Assembly (NCBI GenBank): GCA_963663905.2
Contig: OY760657.1
Location: forward strand, 2,666,001 to 2,730,000
From: Saccharicrinis sp963663905
GTDB lineage: Bacteria > Bacteroidota > Bacteroidia > Bacteroidales > Marinilabiliaceae
Direction of reading: 5' to 3'
DNA length: 64,000 nt
Position 1 is the first letter of the stretch. The number at the start of each line of letters is the position of its first letter. Made by a program: the position numbers and the translations under genes. The notes under the pieces are model-generated. The model did no database searches. It worked only from the letters and a program-made list of their open reading frames with translations, and was not told the DNA's origin. Below, one piece after another: positions 1 to 9,440 of this stretch.

Positions 1-49
1 CATCTGATACTTCCAATCTGTATCGTTGGTTTTCTGATTGTTTACTCAT
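1..49 (-). CDS. IS91-like HUH transposase, N-terminal fragment at window edge
   Basis: Only the first 16 codons are in the window, reading MSKQSENQRYRLEVSD, the same as the start of the complete type 3 transposase at 41,989-43,146. Its ATG lies inside the end of the recombinase gene (8-nt overlap ATGAGTAA), an arrangement that suggests translational coupling. The truncation is due to the window, so nothing can be said about whether this copy is intact. Confidence 0.85.
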   Translation of the reverse strand, partial: MSKQSENQRYRLEVSD

Positions 50-848
50 GGCTTAAGGGATGAAGTAAATTAGGAACCTCTCCGTAATATGGATGTACCA
101 GATGCAAATACCCTGACGTGGTTTTTAAAGAACTGTGCCCCATCATTAATTGAAGTCTCTTCAAATTGACTCCACGTTCTAACATATGAGTGGCAAAGCT
201 ATGACGTAAGGAATGAATGGTTACTGACTTTTGTTTTATTCCTGCTTTTTGAGCCGATCGTTTTACTACTTTAAGAAAACTTGTTTCTGAATATTTTTCA
301 CCTCTTATTCTGCCTTCAAATAGGTATTCTGCCGGGCGATAATGCTTATAATAAAACCGAAGTTGTTCTATTAACTCGTCAAATATGGGAACTTCCCTTA
401 TTTTGTTGCCTTTACCTTTAACACGTATTATTTTACGTGATGAATCAATGGATCCTGGCTTTAAACTTAACACTTCTTCCCTTCGTAGTCCGCTCGAATA
501 TGTAAGCATTAATAACGTCCTGTGTTTTAAATTGTCTAAGGCATTTACTAATTCATAGGCTTCTTGCTGAGATAAAACAGCTGGTAATGCCTTTTTTGTT
601 CGAGGACGTTTGATTCGTATTGACTCCCATTCTTTGCCAAATATATCAACCTGTAAGATCTTCCAGGCACTTATCATTTGATTCACATTAATGGGTGATA
701 ACTTTTGTTCTTGAATCATATAATAACAAAAGTCTTTTATCTCACTTCTGGTTAACTGATCTGGGGAAAGTTTGTAGTAGGCAGATAAGCGTCTTAAAAA
801 TTTAGTGTAGGTATTAATGGTTCGTTCGCTATAATTGCGCAAACGCAT
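42..848 (-). CDS. Tyrosine recombinase of IS91-like element (type 3)
   Basis: A 268-residue site-specific recombinase with the usual two parts: an N-terminal SAM-like DNA-binding domain (about 1-85) and a C-terminal catalytic domain. Visible catalytic motifs are SSGLRREE (first Arg), KGKGNK (beta-hairpin Lys), HSLRHSFATHML (His-x-x-Arg), MGHSS and the nucleophile in TTSGYLH. The protein is identical to the one at 43,139-43,945. The family cuts and rejoins DNA through a 3'-phosphotyrosine. Pairing with an HUH transposase is known for a subset of IS91-family elements. What the recombinase does there is not settled; resolution of cointegrates or recognition of the attC-like target are inferences. 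Confidence 0.9.
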   Translation of the reverse strand: MRLRNYSERTINTYTKFLRRLSAYYKLSPDQLTRSEIKDFCYYMIQEQKLSPINVNQMISAWKILQVDIFGKEWESIRIKRPRTKKALPAVLSQQEAYELVNALDNLKHRTLLMLTYSSGLRREEVLSLKPGSIDSSRKIIRVKGKGNKIREVPIFDELIEQLRFYYKHYRPAEYLFEGRIRGEKYSETSFLKVVKRSAQKAGIKQKSVTIHSLRHSFATHMLERGVNLKRLQLMMGHSSLKTTSGYLHLVHPYYGEVPNLLHPLSHE

Positions 849-956
849 CTCTTGCTCGTATTGAGCTAATAAACTTTTTTTTTCATAACCTAATGTTTTT
901 ATTTATACTACAGTAAGTTACGAAATTCTAGTTAGCTCCGGCAGGAGCTTTCGTTC

Positions 957-1080
957 AACGGCTCGAATATGCGTAGTGCGGGATTTCAAGGCACTTCGTT
1001 ATCAAACCGCTACTTTGTTTATTAAGTGCTTTACAGTTCAAATTTACCAAATCGCCCCGCATTACGTATATTTATTGTTA
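957..1080 (-). other. attC-like recombination site 1
   Basis: Imperfect palindrome on the 3' side of the DUF805 gene. Left arm AACGGCTCGAATATGCG pairs with right arm CGTATATTTATTGTT, and inner GTAGTGCGGG pairs with CCCGCATTAC. Ends are AACG and GTTA. Nearly the same sequence as site 22 (39,744-39,868). A type 3 IS91-like element abuts its left (R'-type) core. Confidence 0.75.
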
Positions 1081-1099
1081 TGGGCTGGTTTTCCTTGTT

Positions 1100-1471
1100 C
1101 TACACAGTTACTTCTTTTGGATTTGGTCCGTATTCATTTTCAGAAGAATTGCTGTCAGTTACCATTAGAACTAATAACCAAATTCCACCAATTAATGGAA
1201 TTAATGAAATTAAAAACATCCACCCACTTTTCCCAATATCATGTAATCGCCTAACAGAAACAGCTAATCCAGGGATTAAAACAACAAGAGCATATAAAAA
1301 ATAGAAAACTCCGTATGGAAGTTCTCCAGCTGTCAAACCTAAGACATTGTCTAAAATCATTGCAAAAATTGCAAAAATCATATTGAATAATACAAACATC
1401 CAATACTCTTTTCTTCTTGCTCTACCATTAAAGTCAGCGTACTGTTTTAATACTTTTAAATACCAATTCAT
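1100..1471 (-). CDS. DUF805 family inner membrane protein
   Basis: 123 residues, full length for the DUF805 (YhaH-like) family. The family signature is visible as FNGRARRKEYWMF near residue 14 and RRLHDIGKSGW near residue 74. Hydrophobic segments at about 24-47, 53-72 and 83-105 indicate three or four membrane spans, with a short hydrophilic C-terminal tail. The family's biochemical role is unknown. The gene is alone in its cassette, with attC-like site 1 beginning 20 bp beyond its stop. Upstream, 1472-1646 holds no other gene and may carry its promoter. The family assignment is secure; any function is not. Confidence 0.9.
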   Translation of the reverse strand: MNWYLKVLKQYADFNGRARRKEYWMFVLFNMIFAIFAMILDNVLGLTAGELPYGVFYFLYALVVLIPGLAVSVRRLHDIGKSGWMFLISLIPLIGGIWLLVLMVTDSNSSENEYGPNPKEVTV

Positions 1472-1646
1472 AATTTTACTTTATTCGTTTTCCTACTCGT
1501 AAGGTTTTTCGGTTTCACCCCGTTTATTTAAGTGGGCTCTGGTCTCCACATCTTTTTTACATTATCATCAAAATTGCTTTTCAACTTTTCTCAAAATATT
1601 TATCAGTTCTATATACTGCACACTGTATCGTCTTCAACTTGCCCAT

Positions 1647-1770
1647 AACGTTCGGTAAAAAAGACGTGTGTACCTAAAGTACAACTACACCACTTTAGCC
1701 TCACCAAACTTATATATTAAATTCAAAATTTCAATAACGGAATTTACACATGGCTTTTTTACTTTGTTAC
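1647..1770 (-). other. attC-like recombination site 2
   Basis: Left arm AACGTTCGGTAAAAAAG pairs imperfectly with right arm CTTTTTTACTTTGTTAC; inner ACGTGTGTA pairs with TACACATGG. It belongs to the gene-less cassette family, all of whose members carry this type of site. Confidence 0.7.
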
Positions 1771-2294
1771 ATCCTGCCTTTTTGTTATCCCAGTGAACCA
1801 ATTATACCTCTAAACTTTTATAAAAGAAGTACAAACAACTGCATCTCCAAATTACAACAAACAAAAATCACTGTCAAAATACAACTACAAAACCAGCACG
1901 GACCATTTTTGAGCGAACTCCACCTCTACCTTTTGCAAGTGTTTAAACAACTAAACCTTTACCAAAATTTGCGTTCGAGAGACAGGAAGATGGCTGCTAA
2001 ATAGAACGTAAACCTCCAAACCTTTTGCTACATGCAAAAAAACCAACTGACCAGAATAACAAAACAACTTAGCCAACCTTGACCACTATATAACACCCAA
2101 AGGTTCAAAACCAAAAATACCCGAAAAAACTAATTAAACCCCAAAACCAAGAACTAAACCTAAAATTCCAGAGAACCAACTTAACTCGTTGATTTTTACC
2201 GTGCGTTGGCGTGCGTGGCGCAAATTGATTCAACAACCTACTAACTCAAAAATTCTCCCAAAAAACATCCATGAATTATTTAAGGTTGGGTGAT
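1647..2294 (-). repeat. Gene-less cassette family, copy A1
   Basis: About 648 bp between two attC-like sites. Close relatives lie at 2295, 10,544, 11,192, 17,724, 35,372 and 40,393. Strongly conserved blocks are the attC-like site, a central GCGTTCGAGAGACAGGAAG segment ending in GAACGT (an inverted GCGTTC/GAACGT pair) and a GGCGTGCGTGGCGCAAAT block near the right end. A + strand frame of 84 codons exists here but is interrupted or altered in other copies, so I do not call it a gene. Possible roles: structured RNA, promoter cassette, or a decayed gene. Confidence 0.75.
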
Positions 2295-2419
2295 AACGTT
2301 CGGTAAAAGAGACGTGTGTACTCAAATTACAACTACACCAATTTAGCCTCACCAAACTTATATATTAAATTCTAAATTTCAAATAACGGAATTTACACAT
2401 GGCTTTTTTAGCTTGTTAC
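2295..2419 (-). other. attC-like recombination site 3
   Basis: Same type as site 2: AACGTTCGGTAAAAGAGACG at the left, ATGGCTTTTTTAGCTTGTTAC-like right arm ending at 2419. It is the site of gene-less cassette B1. Confidence 0.7.
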
Positions 2420-2942
2420 ACCCTGCCTTTTTGTTGACCATGAGAACCAACCGAACCTCTAAACTTTTGCAAAGCAACAATTAAAATCAACATGAACTTA
2501 TAAAATACAGCCAAACAAAAAATATCCCAAAACACTGCTAAAAAACCAAAAACAACAATTTTTGAGCGAACTTCACCTTAACCTCATAAAAGAGATTAAA
2601 CTTCCAAACCTTTGCCCAAATTTGCGTTCGAGAGACAGGAAGATGGCTGCTAAATAGAACGTAACCCTCCAAACTTTTTGCTACATGCAAAAAAGCAACT
2701 GACCAGAATAACAAAACAACTTAGCTAATCCGAACCACTAAAAAACGCTTAAGATTTAAAACCTGACATCCCTGAAAATATTCAAAAAACCCAAAACCAT
2801 GAACTCAACCTAAAGTTCCTGAGAACCAACTCAACTTATTTATTTCTGCCGTGAGTTGGCGTGCGTGGCGCAAATTGATTCAACAACCTACTAACTCAAA
2901 AATTCTCCCAAATAAAGTTTTAAGTATTTAAGGTTGGGTGAT
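2295..2942 (-). repeat. Gene-less cassette family, copy B1
   Basis: By eye this is base-for-base the same as copy B2 at 10,544-11,191. It lacks the + strand reading frame seen in A1, which argues that the family is non-coding on that strand. It carries the same conserved GCGTTC...GAACGT block and right-end GGCGTGCGTGGCGC block. Confidence 0.75.
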
Positions 2943-3068
2943 AACGGCCACTTGTATGAGCAGTAGCGGTTTGCGTGCTACAAACTTATCAAATTATGAT
3001 GAAGTTTGAACGGCGTACAGAACTTAAAATTAAGCACTTTTGCCGCTATTGCTTATACAAATTGTTGT
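2943..3068 (-). other. attC-like recombination site 4
   Basis: Left arm AACGGCCACTTGTATGAGCA pairs with TGCTTATACAAATTGTT; inner GTAGCGG pairs with CCGCTAT. It lies on the 3' side of the primase-reverse transcriptase gene and is not part of the gene-less cassette family. Confidence 0.75.
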
Positions 3069-3145
3069 ATGCTGGCGTTTATTCATTTCTATCTGTTTAT
3101 CAATCAATTATTCATTGTTTTATCTCTGTCTCAAACTGCACTAAG

Positions 3146-3382
3146 CTACCTAAGAAGCACAAATTTATTTTGTTTTTTTGAGCGTCGGCAATCCCAATGC
3201 CCTGTGGGCAAATAGTGTCGGCTTTGTAAGCTTTTTGACAAAGCTTTGGATTGAGAGTTGGCTCGTGTGGCTTTGGCAATATGCTTACAAATAGGAAGGG
3301 CAATAACACTCTGTTTTATCCAAAACTCCAATAGCTTTGGATTAACAACTAATCCAATCTTTGTATCGTTAAAAACACTCAT
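3146..3382 (-). CDS. Possible small ORF directly downstream of the Prim-Pol/RT gene
   Basis: 78 codons beginning MSVFNDTKIGLVVNPKLL, with its ATG only 4 nt after the stop of the primase-reverse transcriptase gene, so it could be translated from the same transcript. I recognise no family. The second half is basic and overlaps a GTTGGCTCGTG-containing segment that looks like a non-coding repeat, so the frame may be accidental. The remaining stretch, 3069-3145, holds nothing I can name. Confidence 0.25.
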   Translation of the reverse strand: MSVFNDTKIGLVVNPKLLEFWIKQSVIALPICKHIAKATRANSQSKALSKSLQSRHYLPTGHWDCRRSKKQNKFVLLR

Positions 3383-3386
3383 TTTA

Positions 3387-6300
3387 TTACCTTTTCCAAT
3401 TATCCACGTACTCCAATAATGATTTTACTCCATTCTTAGGTTGCAAAGAAAACAATTGGATATGTAATGAAGGTAGAGATCCTATTCTTAATAAAGTATT
3501 TAGTTTAGGGAGAGCAAAATCATCTATATTATTATTATACTTTGACCATTTATCGCAATCAAATATTTTCTTCAATAATATTCTGTCCTTAATTAATACC
3601 ATTAATAATTCTTTATTATTTCTGTCAAGTCTTTTTTTGCCAAGTAAATACTCATCTTCCTTTAATAATATTGATGATTCAAAGTTTAATACTGCATTTA
3701 CAGCAAGTTCATTCATTTTTGAAGTTACATTCTTTTTAAATTCCTCAGTCATAACTGGAGATATAAATATAATCTCTTTTGCATTTTTGAAGTTGGATTG
3801 AAGTTGAGCAAGTTCTTTTAAATCATTTACTGGAAAATATTTTTCATTTTTTTCATCTAACTCTTTTCTTTTGTTTTTTAATTCATCATCATTATTATAA
3901 GAACCTAAATAAAAATCTAATGCTGATTTAGCCTGTCTACCTGATATAGATATATCTGAAACCACGGCTATTGTTTGTGAAGTATAACCATCAGAAATAA
4001 GCTTTCTAAAATCCTTATCAACATCAATATCTCTTTTTAATATACGACATTTGACAAACAACCTTTCTAAACCATTTCCATCTTGATAAGGTTGTTTCAA
4101 AGGAAATAATAAATGATTTATTGATTTATTGTATTTTAATATTTTTTGATGAAATGAATTAATGTATTCTGTTTTAATTGGAACATGAGCTTTTAAACAC
4201 TCAATTATAGCACTATACAATTTTTCAATTGAATACCCCTGTTCTTTCATATATGATTTAAGCTCAGAGCCCTCAATTGACTTTTCATTAAACAAACTTA
4301 ACCAAGAAACTATACGTTCTTTAATATTGCCAGTTTCAGTATAATGATTTTCAAGAATGATTTCTAAATTTGCTGTGTCTGTTTGGATATATAATTGTTC
4401 TGCTCTATTGTAAGATTCATTTTTAGGAAATAACAATTTATTTTTCGTTAAAGATTCTTCATTTGCGTATAGTGCGTCATAGATTCTTCTTCGTTCTATA
4501 ATTCTATTAAATGCTTTTGTTAATTCGTTTTCTGGTATATATATGTAATAAGTTTTTTCTTTAAGCTTAATATATGAAAATGGAATATTATTTACTAAAA
4601 TAGAGTTATCAGCCGATATCGGTTGAAAAGAGTTAGAATTATGGTCATAGTAACGTGCATTTTCTAATGTAACCTTTTCTGTATCTATAAACAGAAAGTT
4701 TTCAGTAGTTTCTGTGATTGGATTGTATTTTGAATCAAATGAAACATCAGTTAATTTAAAATCTTCAAAAACTAATTTTTCTTTATAAAGGTTCACACTA
4801 TCTTCTATTATAAAGGATTCTTTAATTATGGAAAGGTAATTCATAAAGACATCACTAATTTCAGATTTTGGTACGGTCAATTGTGATTGAAAACTAGTGA
4901 AAGATTTTTTTATTGTATTAAAAAAATCAAGCAAAGACGTTTGACAATTATCAGTTTTACTATCTACTGTGAATAATATATCTAAGATGAAATCTTTTTC
5001 GTTTTTGACATGATCAAAATGAACATTAAGATATTTTACAAGTATGTTCTTTTGCTTTTGAGCATTACTTTTTAATATCTCAATAACAGTTAGAGTCCAG
5101 TAATATTGAAAATCATATATATTTTCAACATTAACATTTTCAACCATCTTAACAAATTCATTAATGAAATTTATCTTATCACGACTATTGCTGATTATCA
5201 GTGCAGAACTAGGAAAGAATTTTTCTTCTATATAACCTAATGAATAATTAAATGGATTTTCATCGGAGGTTATCTTAATCTCAGAGTTGTGCGGCAATTT
5301 TATAATTTCAAGCAAATTCTCCCAATATGAATCAATATCATTTGGTTTGACGATGCCATTTGAGTTTACAATTTTGGGATATGTTGAATAAAAAGGAACT
5401 AATGGTCGTCCGTTATTAAAAAAAACTGGATTATAGAACATCGGATAATTAACTCTATATTTCTCCTTAAAATCCATATGTTTTTTAATCTTCTTAGCGA
5501 GAGATTTTAGGAAAGAAACAAAATGCGATTTATCTAATTTGTCATCAAGGCTAGTGAATTGCTCTTTGGGATATTCAAACTCATTATTCTTTTTATCTGA
5601 ACAACTAATAAAATCAAATTGTACATGATTAATTTCCCTATTGATACTTTTTATAAATATTTTGCTAAGAGTTTTGTTTTCTAAAACAATTAGACCATTT
5701 ACCGCTAAATTTTGCATAGAAACCTTATGGTTCTCTGGATATAAGCAAACATCTTTATCTTGCAACCATTTAAAAAACAGAGAATCATCTGTATAGTCAT
5801 TAATATCATCTAGAAAACTATCTAAATTTTCTCTTTTAGAAAAAAGTAGATATAATAATATATTCCTATATTTTTCAATGAAGTTATTTTGGCAATTATA
5901 TTTTGTGAATGGTGAACCTTGCACATTAGCTAGTAGAATAGAATAACTATTTCTTGAGAAATCAGAAATAGTAAAGTTTTCTAGCTGTTTGATCCAAATA
6001 AATTCAATATTTAAATCAATTTTTACAGTCTCCGATTTCTCTAACAAAAGAATCCATGAAACTGTTACATCTTTATGGTCTTCAGCTTTATGAAATAGTG
6101 TAAAATAGCATAAGCTATGGTAATATAAGACAATATTATTTTTGTCGTTTAAAAAAGAGTTATCTTCAGTGGGAGAACTCCAAATACTAAATCTGGTAAA
6201 AGCATAATTTGCTAATTTATTCGCAACATAAATATCAAGTTCATTTTGATTAATTATTCTAAAAAGTTCCTTTAAAAATAATTGACGGTCATTAATATCC

Positions 6301-8978
6301 TCAAGTTTTTGTTCTAGCAGATCATAATTTTCGTTGCAATATTTTATTTCTGGTGTTTGGATTGCCGATGTTATTAATTCTAAAGAGCAATTACTTTTGA
6401 ATTCATCGTTCAACTTGATATTTGCTTTCATTGCAATTGTAAGTATTAATAATTTATCAGCATTACTATAATTACTTTTTATAGAGGCATTTTCTATTAT
6501 TTTATCAAGACTAATTTGAGATTCTTTAATTTTATCCCACTCTAGGAGAATTGTATTCAAATAATGTGTGAATGATAAACCTTTTAATTTGTCAATATGC
6601 TCCCCTAATCCAATAAATATTTCTGGAGAGGTATCAAATAAATCTTTGTAAAATATCTTATATAGAGTACCTCGACCATCTTTAGTGAATGGTAAAATTT
6701 CGGCAAGCTTTTGTCTAATATGCTTTAATCGTCTATCATCTTTAAATTGGAAATAGAAAAAGCGGATATTGTCTTTTAAACCGAACTTAACATCATTAGT
6801 TAGATTTTCTAACAACTTCAAAGTGTCGTTAATTTCCTTATCTGAAATTATATTTTTATTTTTGTTAGCCTTGTTTATAGTGTATTTAACATTTTCTGCA
6901 TATCTCTCAAATTTATTGGATTCACGATATTCTTTTACATTGCATATTTCAGATTTAGATTTATTTAATTCAAGATTATTTATATTCAACCATTTTTCAA
7001 TTTCATCATATAGCTCAATTGCTCGTTCCTCAGTTTCAAGAAAAATGTATGCATCATCAACAAAGCGATTATAAAATTCCCTTCCTTTAAAATCTCCTAT
7101 ATAATCTTCAATTGTTTTGTCAAGTCCCAATAAATATAATTCGGCTAAATATCTTGCATAAGCAGGACCTTGAGGAACTCCATTTTCAATATTACCAGTA
7201 GTTTCTTTAGTTAACTGAACGAGATATTTTATAATATTTTTAAACTTAAATAATTCATCTGGAGCCAGCTCATTTAGTTTTGATTTAATACTCTTAGGAG
7301 CTTCTTCATAAAGTTTTATACTTAATCTTTGTAGATTTATATTATCATAAAACCCTTTAATATCGATTTTAATCAGATAGTAATTATCATACTCTCCATT
7401 AAAGAGCACATGTTCTGTGTTTTTTGAAAATTTACCCCAATTAGCAAACCAATTAGTAAATATGTTATTATTATAAAAACTTGGAGAAAACTCATATCCA
7501 TATGAAAAATTTGAAATCTCAGAATAGAAAAGATTATTTAGTATATAAAGGAAATAGGAAGACACAAAGTTGCTTTTGTATTCAAGGTTATATAATATTC
7601 TTGTTTTTTTTCCTTCAATTCTTTCGAACTTGAAGGATTCGTTATTTAAATCAATCTTCCCATTAAGAATTTCTTCAATTTTATTTTTAACTGCTTCTTC
7701 TTTTACGTGTTCAATTTTCTTTAGCTGAGGGAAAAGAGGAACCTCGTCATTCGATAATGAATATTTTATTAATGCTTCTTTTAAGTTTGAAAATAAATTG
7801 CTATTAATATTTTTTATCCCAAACTGTGGTATATCTTCTAAAACGACTCCTTTTATTAATTCAACTGGAGAAGAAACATCTAACTCTTTACAGAGTGTGC
7901 AATCGTTCCAAAACCTGCATGTGATTGGTGAAAGATTTTCAATATTAGTTAGTTTTTTTCTTGTTATTTCCTCGTTGAAACCTTTAATATTTGAAAACAA
8001 TTCTAGTAATATATTTTTTCCAAAATTTGGGTCTTTTTCAGTTTTAAGATTTCCCAATAAACCACTTAAAATAATCCTTTCTTTACCACCTAAACCTTTT
8101 TGATAATCTTTAAGCAATACGGCTAAGTGTCCGCAATTTTTTAATGAAGTTAAAATTTCTTCTAAAGATGTATCGGAAGATAAATAGAAATGTTTTACTT
8201 GTTTTGATTTTAAATACTTTTCTGAAGTATCTAAAAAAAGGTTTGTGTCAGAATTTTCTATAATTTTTAATAAAAATTGTCTTGAAATGGTTTGCTTGTT
8301 TTTTAATATTTCAAATTGCTTGGTTAGAAACTCATTATTTGGAGTTGATAACCAGTTTTCTTGATTAAAATCAAATTCATGATTTTCATCAAGGAAAAAT
8401 GACAGTTTTTGGGAAACCTTATTTTGAGATAAAGGTAGTTTTACACCTTTGCCAACACCTTTTGAATTTTCTCCAACAAAAGCAACGGCTGGAAATTTAT
8501 CAGCTATAATATTATTTTGTAATTTAACATGCGATAAAATATATGAAATAAGATAGAAGCCTTCTTCTTTACTAATTAATTCGTCAAAAACAATCCAGAT
8601 GTGAAATCCTCTTCTTCCAGAAAACTCTATTAGATAGGGTATATTAATTGATTTAAGAAATGCACAAATATCATCAGTAGACCTTTTAACTAATTTAAGA
8701 TTAGTTTCATTAACAGTATTTGAATCTATTTCTAGTTTTGAAATATCTAAATCGATACAAATCCATTTTAAATATGCAGCATTTAAAGTATGTAGCTCTT
8801 GATATGTTAAAAGGCTCTTATTATCTCTTAGCATATTCTCTATTGTCACTGAAGTGATTTTTTCTCTTACTAAGCGATAAGATCCATCATTTAATTGACG
8901 TCCATATTTATAATCATCAACATAGAATGTATCAAATAACTCATTCGCAATATTTTTGTATATGTTTTGTGTACTCAT
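3387..8978 (-). CDS. Primase-polymerase / reverse transcriptase fusion protein (candidate defence RT)
   Basis: 1863 residues, cytoplasmic, no signal peptide. An archaeo-eukaryotic-type primase-polymerase comes first: metal-binding D76-x-D78 in WICIDLD, the SGRRGFHIW motif with H126, and VKLP at 179-182. C282, C354, C360 and C363 may form a metal site. A reverse transcriptase domain follows (about 500-700): IKIDIKGFYDNI with D539, NGVPQGPAYARY (599-610), and RFVDDAY with catalytic D641-D642 (FVDD in place of the usual YxDD). About 950 residues have no recognised domain. Near 1672-1687, VVSDISISGRQ resembles the ribose-phosphate loop of phosphoribosyltransferases. Fusions of a reverse transcriptase with Prim-Pol are known among defence-associated (UG/DRT) enzymes, which I recall as DRT type 7; that placement is inference. 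It is the main gene of a 6.4-kb cassette. Confidence 0.85.
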   Translation of the reverse strand: MSTQNIYKNIANELFDTFYVDDYKYGRQLNDGSYRLVREKITSVTIENMLRDNKSLLTYQELHTLNAAYLKWICIDLDISKLEIDSNTVNETNLKLVKRSTDDICAFLKSINIPYLIEFSGRRGFHIWIVFDELISKEEGFYLISYILSHVKLQNNIIADKFPAVAFVGENSKGVGKGVKLPLSQNKVSQKLSFFLDENHEFDFNQENWLSTPNNEFLTKQFEILKNKQTISRQFLLKIIENSDTNLFLDTSEKYLKSKQVKHFYLSSDTSLEEILTSLKNCGHLAVLLKDYQKGLGGKERIILSGLLGNLKTEKDPNFGKNILLELFSNIKGFNEEITRKKLTNIENLSPITCRFWNDCTLCKELDVSSPVELIKGVVLEDIPQFGIKNINSNLFSNLKEALIKYSLSNDEVPLFPQLKKIEHVKEEAVKNKIEEILNGKIDLNNESFKFERIEGKKTRILYNLEYKSNFVSSYFLYILNNLFYSEISNFSYGYEFSPSFYNNNIFTNWFANWGKFSKNTEHVLFNGEYDNYYLIKIDIKGFYDNINLQRLSIKLYEEAPKSIKSKLNELAPDELFKFKNIIKYLVQLTKETTGNIENGVPQGPAYARYLAELYLLGLDKTIEDYIGDFKGREFYNRFVDDAYIFLETEERAIELYDEIEKWLNINNLELNKSKSEICNVKEYRESNKFERYAENVKYTINKANKNKNIISDKEINDTLKLLENLTNDVKFGLKDNIRFFYFQFKDDRRLKHIRQKLAEILPFTKDGRGTLYKIFYKDLFDTSPEIFIGLGEHIDKLKGLSFTHYLNTILLEWDKIKESQISLDKIIENASIKSNYSNADKLLILTIAMKANIKLNDEFKSNCSLELITSAIQTPEIKYCNENYDLLEQKLEDINDRQLFLKELFRIINQNELDIYVANKLANYAFTRFSIWSSPTEDNSFLNDKNNIVLYYHSLCYFTLFHKAEDHKDVTVSWILLLEKSETVKIDLNIEFIWIKQLENFTISDFSRNSYSILLANVQGSPFTKYNCQNNFIEKYRNILLYLLFSKRENLDSFLDDINDYTDDSLFFKWLQDKDVCLYPENHKVSMQNLAVNGLIVLENKTLSKIFIKSINREINHVQFDFISCSDKKNNEFEYPKEQFTSLDDKLDKSHFVSFLKSLAKKIKKHMDFKEKYRVNYPMFYNPVFFNNGRPLVPFYSTYPKIVNSNGIVKPNDIDSYWENLLEIIKLPHNSEIKITSDENPFNYSLGYIEEKFFPSSALIISNSRDKINFINEFVKMVENVNVENIYDFQYYWTLTVIEILKSNAQKQKNILVKYLNVHFDHVKNEKDFILDILFTVDSKTDNCQTSLLDFFNTIKKSFTSFQSQLTVPKSEISDVFMNYLSIIKESFIIEDSVNLYKEKLVFEDFKLTDVSFDSKYNPITETTENFLFIDTEKVTLENARYYDHNSNSFQPISADNSILVNNIPFSYIKLKEKTYYIYIPENELTKAFNRIIERRRIYDALYANEESLTKNKLLFPKNESYNRAEQLYIQTDTANLEIILENHYTETGNIKERIVSWLSLFNEKSIEGSELKSYMKEQGYSIEKLYSAIIECLKAHVPIKTEYINSFHQKILKYNKSINHLLFPLKQPYQDGNGLERLFVKCRILKRDIDVDKDFRKLISDGYTSQTIAVVSDISISGRQAKSALDFYLGSYNNDDELKNKRKELDEKNEKYFPVNDLKELAQLQSNFKNAKEIIFISPVMTEEFKKNVTSKMNELAVNAVLNFESSILLKEDEYLLGKKRLDRNNKELLMVLIKDRILLKKIFDCDKWSKYNNNIDDFALPKLNTLLRIGSLPSLHIQLFSLQPKNGVKSLLEYVDNWKR

Positions 8979-9304
8979 ATTAGCTCAAAAATACATAATA
9001 ATAGGTGTTTTATAGTTATTCCCCTTCTTTTTTAAACTCTAATTACATCTAATTTGCAATACTTTAATCACATTTAGTATATATGAAGTTGCAAGTTTGC
9101 ACTAGTGTGAGTGCAATAAAACAGCTCTTTTGCAAATTTAGGTTTCAGCGTTGGCTCGTGCGATTTGCAAATGTGCTGTTTGCGGGTGGGGTTTCAATTT
9201 TGTACTAAGGCTTCAAGTAACGGCGCGTGGGAAAAAACAAAATAAATTCCTCCAAGTTTGCACTATCTTTTCTTCAATGAACTATCTCTTCTTCGCTTGC
9301 ATAC
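8979..9304 (-). promoter_or_regulatory. Upstream region of Prim-Pol/RT gene with imperfect palindrome
   Basis: 326 bp with no gene. At 9119-9181 an imperfect palindrome pairs AAACAGCTCTTTTGCAAAT with ATTTGCAAATGTGCTGTTT around a GCGTTGGCTCGTGCG loop. The same loop word GTTGGCTCGTG recurs downstream of the gene near 3256. It could be a leader RNA, an old attC-like site, or a common intergenic repeat; the sequence alone does not decide. Confidence 0.4.
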
Positions 9305-9428
9305 AACGGTTCGTATAAGAATAGTAGCCGATTGCGTAGCACTTTCCTGTCAAGTTACAAGAAAGTTGAAGCGGGCTACAACCCTTGACTTTACTACTAT
9401 CTCGGCTATTATTTTTATACATTGTTAT
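9305..9428 (-). other. attC-like recombination site 5
   Basis: Left arm AACGGTTCGTATAAGAATAG pairs with TATTTTTATACATTGTT; inner AGTAGCCG pairs with CGGCTAT. It is on the 3' side of the DUF4238 gene and similar in sequence to site 14. Confidence 0.75.
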
Positions 9429-9440
9429 CGGCTTTTATTA

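Larger units (their letters stand above)
1..956 (-). mobile_element. IS91-like element, type 3, truncated by window edge
   Basis: Upstream (recombinase-side) end of an element also present complete at 41,662-44,053. The part visible holds the recombinase gene, the first codons of the overlapping transposase, and a leader with a GC-rich inverted repeat (AGCTCC/GGAGCT, about 935-950). On the - strand the element begins GAAC at 956-953, immediately after the GTT core (959-957) of attC-like site 1. This is the same junction seen at every other IS91-like copy here. The rest lies left of the window. Confidence 0.85.

Noticed and set aside
1750..2004. 84-codon + strand ORF in the gene-less cassette, repeated at 11,295, 17,842, 35,489 and 40,496
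   Set aside because: It is absent in the B copies, changes length and N-terminus between copies, and overlaps the attC-like site; a passive frame in a repeat is more likely.
3387..8978. Retron or group II intron RT
   Set aside because: The RT lies inside a Prim-Pol fusion; no msr/msd-like structure or intron domain V was recognised, and no maturase domain is seen.
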